Virus record (IMG/VR): IMGVR_UViG_3300009703_000024 | Span: 1 to 53,170 of that record | Length of the DNA: 53,170 bases | Strand: one strand, 5' to 3' | Source: a virus | In this document: positions 19,560 to 26,992 of the stretch, in pieces | How the letters are laid out: each line of letters begins with the position of its first letter | Position numbering within the stretch: position 1 is the stretch's first letter | The notes under the pieces: generated by a model | What the model saw: the letters and a program-made list of their open reading frames with translations, nothing else | The model's database searches: none | Told to the model about the DNA's origin: nothing | Translations under genes and position numbers: made by a program

Positions 19560-19991
19560 TCAAATTATTTCTAATGGTTGTGCGAAAGTCACTACCTCCA
19601 CCTGCATAGTATAACGGAACAACCTCTTGCTACGGTCTGACAAATCGGTTCTCGTTTTGAAGATTGCCCTGTCAAAGTTACTACCATCACCTTTTCGGTT
19701 CTTATGGATGATGCGCCGTACCTCATCTCTTAGGTCACTTAAACGCTCACGCCCCTTGACTGTTCGCATATCAATTGTTAAATTAACATGTTCATTTACG
19801 AAATCAAAAAGTAGTTCTGGTTGGGCTTCATTGTGGGCTGTTTCAAAAATTCTGATTATGTCGTGGTCTTGAAGTCTGGTCCTTTTTCCCTCTCCTACAT
19901 CTAATGTAGCAATATCTAAAATAGATGGTTTAGGTGATATATTCCAACCAGTGTCTATTAAAGACTGGATTGCCGAAATTGCATCAACCAT
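19560..19991 (-). CDS. Tail terminator/tail completion-like protein
   Basis: 143 residues starting MVDAISAIQSLIDTGWN. The core has an alpha-beta pattern with strands VNLTIDMRT and LFRYTMQVEVVTFAQ flanking a helix (RERLSDLRDEVRRIIHK). This is the architecture of tail terminator and neck proteins that cap the tube. It lies immediately upstream of the tail tube gene with an 10-nt gap. No membrane segment or zinc motif is present. Assignment is by size, strand-helix-strand pattern and synteny. Confidence 0.55.
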   Translation of the reverse strand: MVDAISAIQSLIDTGWNISPKPSILDIATLDVGEGKRTRLQDHDIIRIFETAHNEAQPELLFDFVNEHVNLTIDMRTVKGRERLSDLRDEVRRIIHKNRKGDGSNFDRAIFKTRTDLSDRSKRLFRYTMQVEVVTFAQPLEII

Positions 19992-19997
19992 TTATCA

Positions 19998-20261
19998 TCA
20001 ACTCACTAATTCGGCTTCCGCTTGCTCAACATCACTAGCGAAAGGACTTGATATTTTATGACTTTTCATTATGTTGGCTAATTCTTCATCATTTAACCCA
20101 CCATATTCATCAGCATTATTTTTCTCAAAAATTAATAGCCGTTCTAAATGGTTTGGCTCTAATGATATTTGCCGCTGTTGCGCTAACAATAAATTCTTAA
20201 CAAGTCGTGATTTCTTTTCCCAAAATTTAATAATTTGTGGATGTGGTACTGTGGCTTTCAT
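19998..20261 (-). CDS. Hypothetical helical protein in the connector region
   Basis: 87 residues, charged and helical (KFWEKKSRLVKNLLLAQQRQ), with a central NHLERLLIFEKNN helix and a short C-terminal tail. The ATG overlaps the stop of the 60-residue zinc protein as ATGA. No family is recognised. Its place between connector and terminator genes suggests a neck or assembly accessory function, as inference. Confidence 0.6.
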   Translation of the reverse strand: MKATVPHPQIIKFWEKKSRLVKNLLLAQQRQISLEPNHLERLLIFEKNNADEYGGLNDEELANIMKSHKISSPFASDVEQAEAELVS

Positions 20262-20440
20262 ACATCATCACCCCTCATTGCGTCTATACCTGCACCTGTG
20301 GCTTTGTCTTTAACATCACATACACGACAAAGATGCTTTCCCGAAAGATTGCTCGCAATAACACCATACGACCCACAACCTTCACAATTATCAATCATTT
20401 TACCCGATGCGGTCCACCGGCGTTCTTTTTTAATTTCCAT
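20258..20440 (-). CDS. Small zinc-ribbon protein
   Basis: 60 residues with two CxxC knuckles (CEGC at 19-22 and CRVC at 37-40), spaced as in a minimal zinc ribbon. It is preceded by the 623-residue connector-like gene and overlaps the next gene as ATGA. The function is unknown. It is one of about ten small cysteine-knuckle proteins in this window. Confidence 0.65.
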   Translation of the reverse strand: MEIKKERRWTASGKMIDNCEGCGSYGVIASNLSGKHLCRVCDVKDKATGAGIDAMRGDDV

Positions 20441-20441
20441 C

Positions 20442-22313
20442 TTAACCGCCCATACCTGCTACAATTATACTTTCTTGGAATGGCACTAATAGTTTTTGTA
20501 CTTCGGCTTCTAATTTTTGGTGTTTATTACTTAAATCAACATTTTGTGTTCCTTCGGGGAATAATACAGAATAATCATCTGACATAATTATATCCATAAC
20601 TACCAATTTAGTACAAGCCTCACTGATAGATTTTTCGACATACCGTTCACCATAAATATAAGCCATTCTCAAAGAATGGTTCTCAAAGAATGGGTATTCA
20701 TTGTTGAATAAAATCATGCCATTTTCTTCAATGGACCACCATGATTTTTGCCGTTCTTCATCATTAATATCACACTTGAAACGAATTTGTAAAATTTCAG
20801 CATTTGCGGCATTCGTAATGTTTTGGTCAGAATCAAGAATAGCAATGGCTACATTAGTAGTAAAACTATTCACCATATCAGTTACTATGGTGAAAATATT
20901 ACCAACTCTTGAGCACAAAGCGACCCTATTAGTTGTACCATCAGACAAATAAACAACACTATGACCATTGACAAAGGTTGAACCATCTGCCACTACAAAT
21001 CCTGTTATTGTCGTGACGGTAGCAATTGTAAATGTAGCATTAGCACCACCTGTTGAAACTGTAATTGTGTCTCCTGTTGTATATCCCGTACCAGCCGCAT
21101 TAATCGCAAGAACAGTAATGACACCACCCACCTGTGTAACATCTACTGTTAGCCCTGTGCCTGTGCCACCAGTTGTGGCTACGCCCGTTCCTGTTGAATA
21201 CCCTGTTCCACCACCCACAAGAGTTATTGTAGCAGGGCTACCAACAAGTTCTGAAACAGTTGAAGAAACTGCCGTGTGGAGATTTCCAACGTAAGTCAAA
21301 CCAGTATTGTGTGTCACCGCTATTGTTGCGTTTTGCCCCCCTTCTGTGCTACGCATTGACGATATTTCCACTACACCATCACCCGCATCACTATTACCGA
21401 CCGCCAAAAATTCGTGATGCACATTAAGAGCAGCGGTTGAACTTGTGGGTGTTTCTGATGTTAATGAACCAATAGCAATAGCCGCTTTGTTAAATTCGGG
21501 GTCCAAATTAATTAAAGCGGCTAAATTATCAGCAGTTGATTTATGGTCAAATTCGGCTCGCCAATTGGTACTGGCTGACCCATCCGTTAAAGTAGCCGTT
21601 CCATTAGCACCGGGGCAAAGAATAACACTTTCACCCGATAATAACGTATGGTCACTAACTTTCAACCCAACACGAGCACAAGCCATCTCCCTGTAATAGT
21701 CACCCTGCCATGCACCCATTTTCAAAACCTGTTGAATAGCACCATGCTTAACGAACACAGCACCTACATAATCTGTATAGTATCGGCGTCTAAAAGGCTT
21801 AAAAGTAGTGAAATTGAGATATTCTTCGGCAACAATACGGGGTCTCCAAGCATGCCTAGTAACAGTATCGATGTAATCCTGTCTATTACGAATAAGAGTT
21901 TTAACATGACTTTTTTTAATTCCTCGTTCATTACTATTAGTAAATACACTTTGATTTTGCACATAAGCACTGTTGGCTGTGGTGAAAGACCCACTACCAG
22001 TACATACTAGGTATATTTGCCCACTAGAACCTACTGATGCGATAGAAGCAATAGTGTATGTAGTGCCAAGAGCAGTAACATCATCATAAACTAAAATAGT
22101 ATCTGCTACCTCAAACCCCCATCTTCGGTAGTTAGCACCCGTGATAGGGAATTTAATGCTACCACCATCAATGACACTGTTACCCGCCAATGCTACTGGG
22201 TCTGGTAAAGGTAGTTGTAAATATTCAGATACTAATTCAGTTGTGGTATAAATTAAATCATCAGGATAAAGGGGTTGACTTGGCCTATGACCCGGTGTAA
22301 ATGTGCGTGGCAT
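20442..22313 (-). CDS. Head-tail connector-like protein with large inserted beta domains
   Basis: 623 residues. The N-terminus (LIYTTTELVSEYLQLPLPDP) and the C-terminal helices (SISEACTKLVVMDIIMSDDY and a QKLLVPFQ end) resemble the helical ends of phage head-tail adaptor proteins, normally 100-200 residues long. Between them are long beta-type inserts. One near 358-438 carries Gly-Thr-rich repeats of the type GTGYTTGDTITVSTGG, a motif seen in phage fibre and decoration proteins. It lies between the capsid genes and the tail terminator, which fits a connector. An extended adaptor bearing surface decoration is my best reading; a neck-fibre protein is the alternative. Confidence 0.55.
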   Translation of the reverse strand: MPRTFTPGHRPSQPLYPDDLIYTTTELVSEYLQLPLPDPVALAGNSVIDGGSIKFPITGANYRRWGFEVADTILVYDDVTALGTTYTIASIASVGSSGQIYLVCTGSGSFTTANSAYVQNQSVFTNSNERGIKKSHVKTLIRNRQDYIDTVTRHAWRPRIVAEEYLNFTTFKPFRRRYYTDYVGAVFVKHGAIQQVLKMGAWQGDYYREMACARVGLKVSDHTLLSGESVILCPGANGTATLTDGSASTNWRAEFDHKSTADNLAALINLDPEFNKAAIAIGSLTSETPTSSTAALNVHHEFLAVGNSDAGDGVVEISSMRSTEGGQNATIAVTHNTGLTYVGNLHTAVSSTVSELVGSPATITLVGGGTGYSTGTGVATTGGTGTGLTVDVTQVGGVITVLAINAAGTGYTTGDTITVSTGGANATFTIATVTTITGFVVADGSTFVNGHSVVYLSDGTTNRVALCSRVGNIFTIVTDMVNSFTTNVAIAILDSDQNITNAANAEILQIRFKCDINDEERQKSWWSIEENGMILFNNEYPFFENHSLRMAYIYGERYVEKSISEACTKLVVMDIIMSDDYSVLFPEGTQNVDLSNKHQKLEAEVQKLLVPFQESIIVAGMGG

Positions 22314-22645
22314 TAAACCACCTTCCTACCCACGGAATGGTGACCTAAATTATAATCCATTGGACCAGAACATACTGCACATTTAGGGGTCCAACAAAAA
22401 TGCAAAGTGCCGCAACTTAAACATCTAGTACCCGAACCAATATTTTGAATATTTTTTCGCTCGTTGCCTTTGATGCGGATTCGTTTTGTTGTACTATCTT
22501 TCATATTCTCTTTTGAAAACGGGCTTTCAGTTTCCTTTACAGAAGATTTGCGCTTATTGGCAATTTCCGCCATACGCACTTTACGGCGTTTTTCAATGTC
22601 AAGCATTTCGCTTAAATCAATGGTTTCTATTTCCATTTGACCCAT
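22313..22645 (-). CDS. Small zinc-finger protein of the head region
   Basis: 110 residues with a good ribosome site (GAGGTGA, 8 nt before ATG). The N-terminal half is a charged helix (LDIEKRRKVRMAEIANKRK). The C-terminal half has CLSCGTLHFCWTPKCAVCSG, that is four or five cysteines arranged as a zinc ribbon. It overlaps the start of the 623-residue gene by 1 nt. The family is not recognised; nucleic acid or protein contact during assembly is possible. Confidence 0.65.
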   Translation of the reverse strand: MGQMEIETIDLSEMLDIEKRRKVRMAEIANKRKSSVKETESPFSKENMKDSTTKRIRIKGNERKNIQNIGSGTRCLSCGTLHFCWTPKCAVCSGPMDYNLGHHSVGRKVV

Positions 22646-22672
22646 GTGTTGTCACCTCGTAAGGCGACAACC

Positions 22673-23044
22673 TCAAGCCCTGCTGCCAGTAATGATTAAT
22701 TCCACACTTAGAAGTGAAAGGTCTGTTGTGGCGGCACATTCTACTAATGGGGCTTGTAAGGCATTAGCCGCAATATCAGCAGTTGGGGTTTGGTCGTTTA
22801 GAGCATTACCACTTTCGTACACCTTTAATGTCTTGTTGGTTGCATCATATCGAATGATGTGACCTGCGCTATCCATACCTGTCACTAGAACTGAATCCGG
22901 ATTTGCGATATAGGTTGTTGCGTCAAATGCTTCTCCACCTGTTGGATATGATGCGTCAAAAGCCACACTTACGAATGCGGTGATTTTACTACCACTTACA
23001 CTGTTTCTTTTCGTGTTAGTTACTGTCAATGCCATGTTACTCAT
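22673..23044 (-). CDS. Small beta-rich virion protein, capsid-accessory type
   Basis: 123 residues, beta-rich with few charges (ITAFVSVAFDASYPTGGEAF near the N-terminus and LLSVELIITG at the end). It belongs to a run of three similar-sized beta proteins just downstream of the major capsid protein, where capsid decoration or stabilising proteins are usually encoded. The second ATG (23035) is an alternative start. No named family is recognised. Confidence 0.6.
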   Translation of the reverse strand: MSNMALTVTNTKRNSVSGSKITAFVSVAFDASYPTGGEAFDATTYIANPDSVLVTGMDSAGHIIRYDATNKTLKVYESGNALNDQTPTADIAANALQAPLVECAATTDLSLLSVELIITGSRA

Positions 23045-23080
23045 TTCTCCGGTTGTCGTTGTTATTTAATAGTGTTACCC

Positions 23081-23620
23081 TCAATCATATACTATAACTA
23101 CGAATAGTGAACCTGTACCAGCGGTCCAAGCACTGGTTGTTGCGACCTTTATTTGCACCGTTCCGCATACCAATCCAGTCCACGGGGTGGGGTCGTCTAA
23201 CGCCACACCATTTACCGTACCTCCACCATTAACCACCAAATGATTTGCGTTTGCCGCTGTTCCATCACTGGTAGCACCACCTTCACTTGTTTGATAGTGA
23301 TATGGTAGCCCTGATGTGGATTTAAAATTAAGAGCAGTAATAGCCGTATGATAAGGATAAAGAGCAGGTGAAGTATGCCCATCAGTCAAATCTGCTGCAA
23401 GTAATTGAAAAGAGCCAGTATTTGTTCCCACCGCAACATCACAACGGGTAGCATCCACATAGATATTGTGAACCTTACCATTTAACTGCACATCAGCCGT
23501 TGCCGATGTGTTACCTGCCAAATCTGCTTGAGTAAACTCATAAACTAAACGATTTACACGAGTACGAGAACCATAGCGGCCTTCGCCGTCATTGATGCTG
23601 TTTGCGGTTATAGCCATCAT
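23081..23620 (-). CDS. Virion structural protein, putative head decoration
   Basis: 179 residues (MMAITANSINDGEGRYGSRT...). The pattern is beta-sandwich-like, ending in the hydrophobic strand GSLFVVIVYD, which resembles the endings of the neighbouring 123-residue proteins (LTILYR, ELIITG). It overlaps the next upstream gene by 4 nt. It may trimerise on the capsid or belong to the neck; this is inference from position. Confidence 0.6.
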   Translation of the reverse strand: MMAITANSINDGEGRYGSRTRVNRLVYEFTQADLAGNTSATADVQLNGKVHNIYVDATRCDVAVGTNTGSFQLLAADLTDGHTSPALYPYHTAITALNFKSTSGLPYHYQTSEGGATSDGTAANANHLVVNGGGTVNGVALDDPTPWTGLVCGTVQIKVATTSAWTAGTGSLFVVIVYD

Positions 23621-24036
23621 TCATCACCTTCGGCTGAAAGTGCCTCGGCACGAGCCGTAAGGGATGCTCTTGTGGCGGTTCGAACTACGGTTTCGCCCCG
23701 TTCTCTAAACCATTTCATCATTTCCCCACGGGTCCATTCGGGGTCAAAGAGTATTTCTTCAACTTCTGGTTCCTCTTCAACCACTGGTTCCTCTTCGATT
23801 GGTAGTTCCTCTTCAACCACTTCTGGTTCCTCTTCAATAACATCAAGCATTTCTTTGTTAGATGGTGTTGATTTAAGACCTTGAACATCCCATTGAGGGA
23901 AACCCGGTTCTTTGAATTGTACTGCTAACTCATGTGGTATATCATCTCGTTCCATACCACGAGAAAATCCGTAAGTGCTACCCTCGTGTTGAAATTCAAC
24001 ATAAGGGCGAGTTCCAATATATTTCACTATTGTCAT
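23617..24036 (-). CDS. Acidic-linker protein with C-terminal HeH/SAP-like module
   Basis: 139 residues. An N-terminal strand domain (VKYIGTRPYVEFQHEGSTYG) is followed by a strongly acidic repeat region (residues ~68-95, EEEP/VVEEE units). The C-terminal helix-extension-helix (WTRGEMMKWFRERGETVVRT and ASLTARAEAL) is similar in kind to HeH/SAP modules. GGAG lies 7 nt upstream of the ATG. The 131-residue gene near the tape measure has the same layout of small head, linker and SAP-like end. Confidence 0.62.
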   Translation of the reverse strand: MTIVKYIGTRPYVEFQHEGSTYGFSRGMERDDIPHELAVQFKEPGFPQWDVQGLKSTPSNKEMLDVIEEEPEVVEEELPIEEEPVVEEEPEVEEILFDPEWTRGEMMKWFRERGETVVRTATRASLTARAEALSAEGDE

Positions 24037-24058
24037 ATTCTCACTCTCCTATACCGAC

Positions 24059-24430
24059 TCAACGGTAAAGGATTGTGAGTCGGTGAGTATCACCAGCAGT
24101 GCCAGATGCTACTGTGAATTGCACTTCACCTGATACAATGGTTGGGATGGTTGGTTCCTCAAAGCCACCTGATAGGTTCTGAATACCGAGAATTGCGTAT
24201 GCACTTGAACCATTTACACCAGTAATTGTGGTGTCGTCAAAGTTTAGTTTTGTTAGTGTGCTTGCCGAAGTTACAATCAAATCCACAATCAATAGATTCA
24301 ATCCACCTTCTGCTGCGTTGCTACCAATTGGTGATTGAAGCCATGCTGTGCTTGCAGGGTCACTACCTGCCCACATTCTGGTATCTAATACTACTGCGCT
24401 TGTTCCTTGCGTAATGTTTGCTGTTGCCAT
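24059..24430 (-). CDS. Small beta-rich capsid-accessory protein
   Basis: 123 residues with a strong ribosome site (AGGAGATGAT). It is directly downstream of the major capsid protein with a 33-nt gap. Beta-rich, with a hydrophobic VDLIVTSASTLTKLNFD strand pair and the terminal strand HRLTILYR. Position, size and expected abundance suggest a capsid decoration protein. No specific family is recognised. Confidence 0.62.
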   Translation of the reverse strand: MATANITQGTSAVVLDTRMWAGSDPASTAWLQSPIGSNAAEGGLNLLIVDLIVTSASTLTKLNFDDTTITGVNGSSAYAILGIQNLSGGFEEPTIPTIVSGEVQFTVASGTAGDTHRLTILYR

Positions 24431-24463
24431 TTTTCATCATCTCCTATTTTTAATTCCTCATAT

Positions 24464-25615
24464 TCAACTCAAGTCACGAATCTTCCCACTTGCCTTAAAG
24501 AAAGTGCAAGCCAATTCTCCCATTGTATGGAATAATCCCATTTGACCTAGACGGTTGATACCGAATGGGTCACCTGTTTCAATTCCGGACTCGTGGTAAA
24601 GTGTAGGTTTTGCTGTTGTGAACCATAGATAATCAGTATCTAGGAAATACATACGACTTGAACCACCGCTTTCCTTGTGAACATCCTTTGATGGAATGAT
24701 TGGTACACCGTTGTAGGTTGCTACTACGAATCCACCTTGAAGGCCCGGAACACCCTTTACGCCATTGACGCCGGGTGTTACACGCTTCATTTCAACGAAT
24801 CGCTGTTGTGGCTGCAAGAGTTGTTGAATGGTCTCAATGGTATCATATCCAGTAAGGATAACCTTTGGCTGACCACCAGCCTCCCATACTTGTCGGAACA
24901 TTCCATCAAGTGTATTGAGAGTTAATGCTCTTTCTGCGCCTGTTGCACCTGCATCCACCTGTGCGTCATACCATGAAGCACTACCACTGCTGGCACGAGT
25001 TAGGTTGTAGATGTTGTGGTCTGTAAGTGCGCTTACATCACCGAATGCCGCTGTTTCCACGAAAGACGAGGAAGTAATGCGGTCAAGTGATTCAAAGTCG
25101 TTACCTGCTGGTGTATCAATGTCTGAAAGCAACATTTGGTTAATACCTTCACTGTGTGCCTTTGCCATTTCCATCTTCATAACTGCTCTTGCATCTCCAA
25201 GACCATCATCCTTGTCTGCCAAGAACATTGCTGTTTCTGACAAGTCAAAGGTGTTAGCGACTGTCTTTGGCTTGGTGCTGACATGAGCAAAGGTTGGCTT
25301 GGTTGTTTCTGGTAGTGTTGCATTTTCACCAACACCAGTTAGCGCACCCGGCTTTGCGGTTACGACTCTCCAACCACTCTTTTCCCACGGTTTCTTAGGT
25401 AGAATGCTAAAAGCATTAAACTCTTGATTAAGTTGGGACCAGACCTTTCGGCCAAAAATTGCTTGGTAAGTTCCTCCTGTGCTGCTCATCAAAGGCGCAT
25501 CTGCCTTCAATAAGTCTGTTCCTGAATACGCCCATGCGTTCTGGCCTGTGCCAGCCCCATAGTAAAGGCGTTCCATATCTTCAATTGTACGAATATATCC
25601 TGTGCTACCACTCAT
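24464..25615 (-). CDS. Major capsid protein, HK97 fold
   Basis: 383 residues, preceded by AGGAGATGA 5-6 nt before the ATG. The pattern is that of HK97-type coat proteins: an N-terminal arm, then FGRKVWSQLNQEFNAFSILP with a following beta segment (WRVVTAKPGALTGVGENATL), a spine-helix region (DARAVMKMEMAKAHSEGINQ) and a C-terminal P-domain strand pair ending in GLFHTMGELACTFFKASGKI. It sits directly downstream of the prohead protease, as in HK97-like modules. Codon use here favours C-ending codons more than in neighbouring genes, as expected for the most highly expressed gene; that impression is by eye. Confidence 0.88.
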   Translation of the reverse strand: MSGSTGYIRTIEDMERLYYGAGTGQNAWAYSGTDLLKADAPLMSSTGGTYQAIFGRKVWSQLNQEFNAFSILPKKPWEKSGWRVVTAKPGALTGVGENATLPETTKPTFAHVSTKPKTVANTFDLSETAMFLADKDDGLGDARAVMKMEMAKAHSEGINQMLLSDIDTPAGNDFESLDRITSSSFVETAAFGDVSALTDHNIYNLTRASSGSASWYDAQVDAGATGAERALTLNTLDGMFRQVWEAGGQPKVILTGYDTIETIQQLLQPQQRFVEMKRVTPGVNGVKGVPGLQGGFVVATYNGVPIIPSKDVHKESGGSSRMYFLDTDYLWFTTAKPTLYHESGIETGDPFGINRLGQMGLFHTMGELACTFFKASGKIRDLS

Positions 25616-25629
25616 TTAATCATCTCCTA

Positions 25630-26958
25630 TTATTCTATGTTCCCCTGCAAGGCTCTTTGGCCTAATTCTTCTAATGCTTTCCAACCATCGATTCCATTAC
25701 CTAAAGCGGCAAATTCATCGTGGGTTGGAACTCTTACATCCGATTGTGCTGGAACTGGAACTGCGGATTTTTGTATTTCCGCATTATCTGTGCGTAGTGA
25801 TTCAATTTCAGCCTTTAGTGCTGCAATTTGTGAGCCGTGGTCGTTTTCCTTTTGAATTGCCAACGCCTGTTGGGTTTCTGCTTCATAGCGGTCATTCCAT
25901 TCTTTCTCAACAAGTGCCTTTACTGCCTCTTCATCACGAATAGCAGAATAAGCACCGTAACCACGCTCAAGAGATTGTGGTGAAAGGTCAAGACCTTGCT
26001 TGATAACTTGTCGGTTACCTTGTGGTGCAGGGTTTTTCATACCTGCAACTTGCGGTTGCTTGATTACATACTTGTTAGATTTTGCATTAGGCAACTTTGG
26101 TGCAGAAGCGAGTGTTGCATCTTCACCACTACCAATCAAGTCGCCTTGACCACGGTGATTAAAGCCATGTGAACCATCAACACCAACCATGTAAGATTTT
26201 CCAAGACCAAAGTGGTCTCGTACTGAATTCAAATCAACACCCTGTTCATGTGCAAATTTTTCCAAACTGTCGATGTAAGCAATTGCCGCTTTCTCATCAA
26301 CATTCGTCTTTTCCACATGCGTAGTAGTTGGTTGTTCCTCCACTGCATCGTTTTCTTCCAATTTCTTTGTTATACGTGATAAAGCATCACGCACTTCGCT
26401 TAGGGTTTCTGTTCCATTTGTCATATCATCATCATCCATTTTTAGTAGTGTATATTGTGATTCGGGGTTAATACCCTTTTTGCACAGGGTAATCTCATGT
26501 AGTTCCATATCTGTAATTTCACGGTGTGAACCGTGTTCAGGTGTAGTCTTATTAATTCTGAAAAGTGCTTGACCACCGATGGAAAATGCTCGTAATTCGC
26601 CACTGCGAACCTGTTTTTGCACTTCACGGGCCTTTTCAATGTCATTGCGAATTTTACAAACAACGAATAAACCGTGGTCGTCAACTTCTGATTTCCAAAC
26701 TCGCCCTTCACTATCACTATAACTAGGGAGAACTTCACCAACTTGAATCCCACTGTGTGCTAATTGCACATTGCGGTATGCTTGATTCTCCATGAAGCCA
26801 TTAAATGCCTTTTTGAGTGCAGATACAGGGATTCTATCTCCCTGCTTATCCACCATATCAACACTAGCATAGCCCGCTATTACCAAATCTCCATTATTAT
26901 CTGACTTCAAAATAAAATCAGAACCAACGGCAGACCAAATAGCAGTAGCGGCTGTCAT
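25630..26958 (-). CDS. HK97-type prohead protease with long scaffold-like C-terminal region
   Basis: 442 residues from ATG 26958. The longer open frame back to 27069 would run into the upstream gene and adds a non-conserved 37-residue His/Cys stretch. Residues ~15-175 match U35 prohead proteases: VIAGYASVDMVDKQGDRIP, then QLAHS with catalytic His68, then RAFSIGG with nucleophile Ser126, then the LHEITLCKKGINPES closing motif. The rest (~175-442) is charged and partly coiled-coil (ALAIQKENDHGSQIAALKA and EIESLRTDN), like a scaffolding domain. The capsid gene follows after 14 nt. A protease-scaffold fusion is known in other HK97-type viruses; here it is inferred. Confidence 0.85.
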   Translation of the reverse strand: MTAATAIWSAVGSDFILKSDNNGDLVIAGYASVDMVDKQGDRIPVSALKKAFNGFMENQAYRNVQLAHSGIQVGEVLPSYSDSEGRVWKSEVDDHGLFVVCKIRNDIEKAREVQKQVRSGELRAFSIGGQALFRINKTTPEHGSHREITDMELHEITLCKKGINPESQYTLLKMDDDDMTNGTETLSEVRDALSRITKKLEENDAVEEQPTTTHVEKTNVDEKAAIAYIDSLEKFAHEQGVDLNSVRDHFGLGKSYMVGVDGSHGFNHRGQGDLIGSGEDATLASAPKLPNAKSNKYVIKQPQVAGMKNPAPQGNRQVIKQGLDLSPQSLERGYGAYSAIRDEEAVKALVEKEWNDRYEAETQQALAIQKENDHGSQIAALKAEIESLRTDNAEIQKSAVPVPAQSDVRVPTHDEFAALGNGIDGWKALEELGQRALQGNIE

Positions 26959-26980
26959 TGTTTCGCTCAATTTTATGTTT

Positions 26981-26990
26981 TTATATTTAA
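26981..26990 (-). promoter_or_regulatory. Possible TATA box for the protease-capsid transcript
   Basis: The minus strand reads TTAAATATAA, 22 nt before the protease ATG (26958), in a short AT-rich gap after the 1155-residue gene. An archaeal TATA box usually lies about 25 nt before the transcription start, which would make this mRNA nearly leaderless. No clear ribosome site precedes the ATG, which agrees. Confidence 0.4.
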
Positions 26991-26992
26991 TA

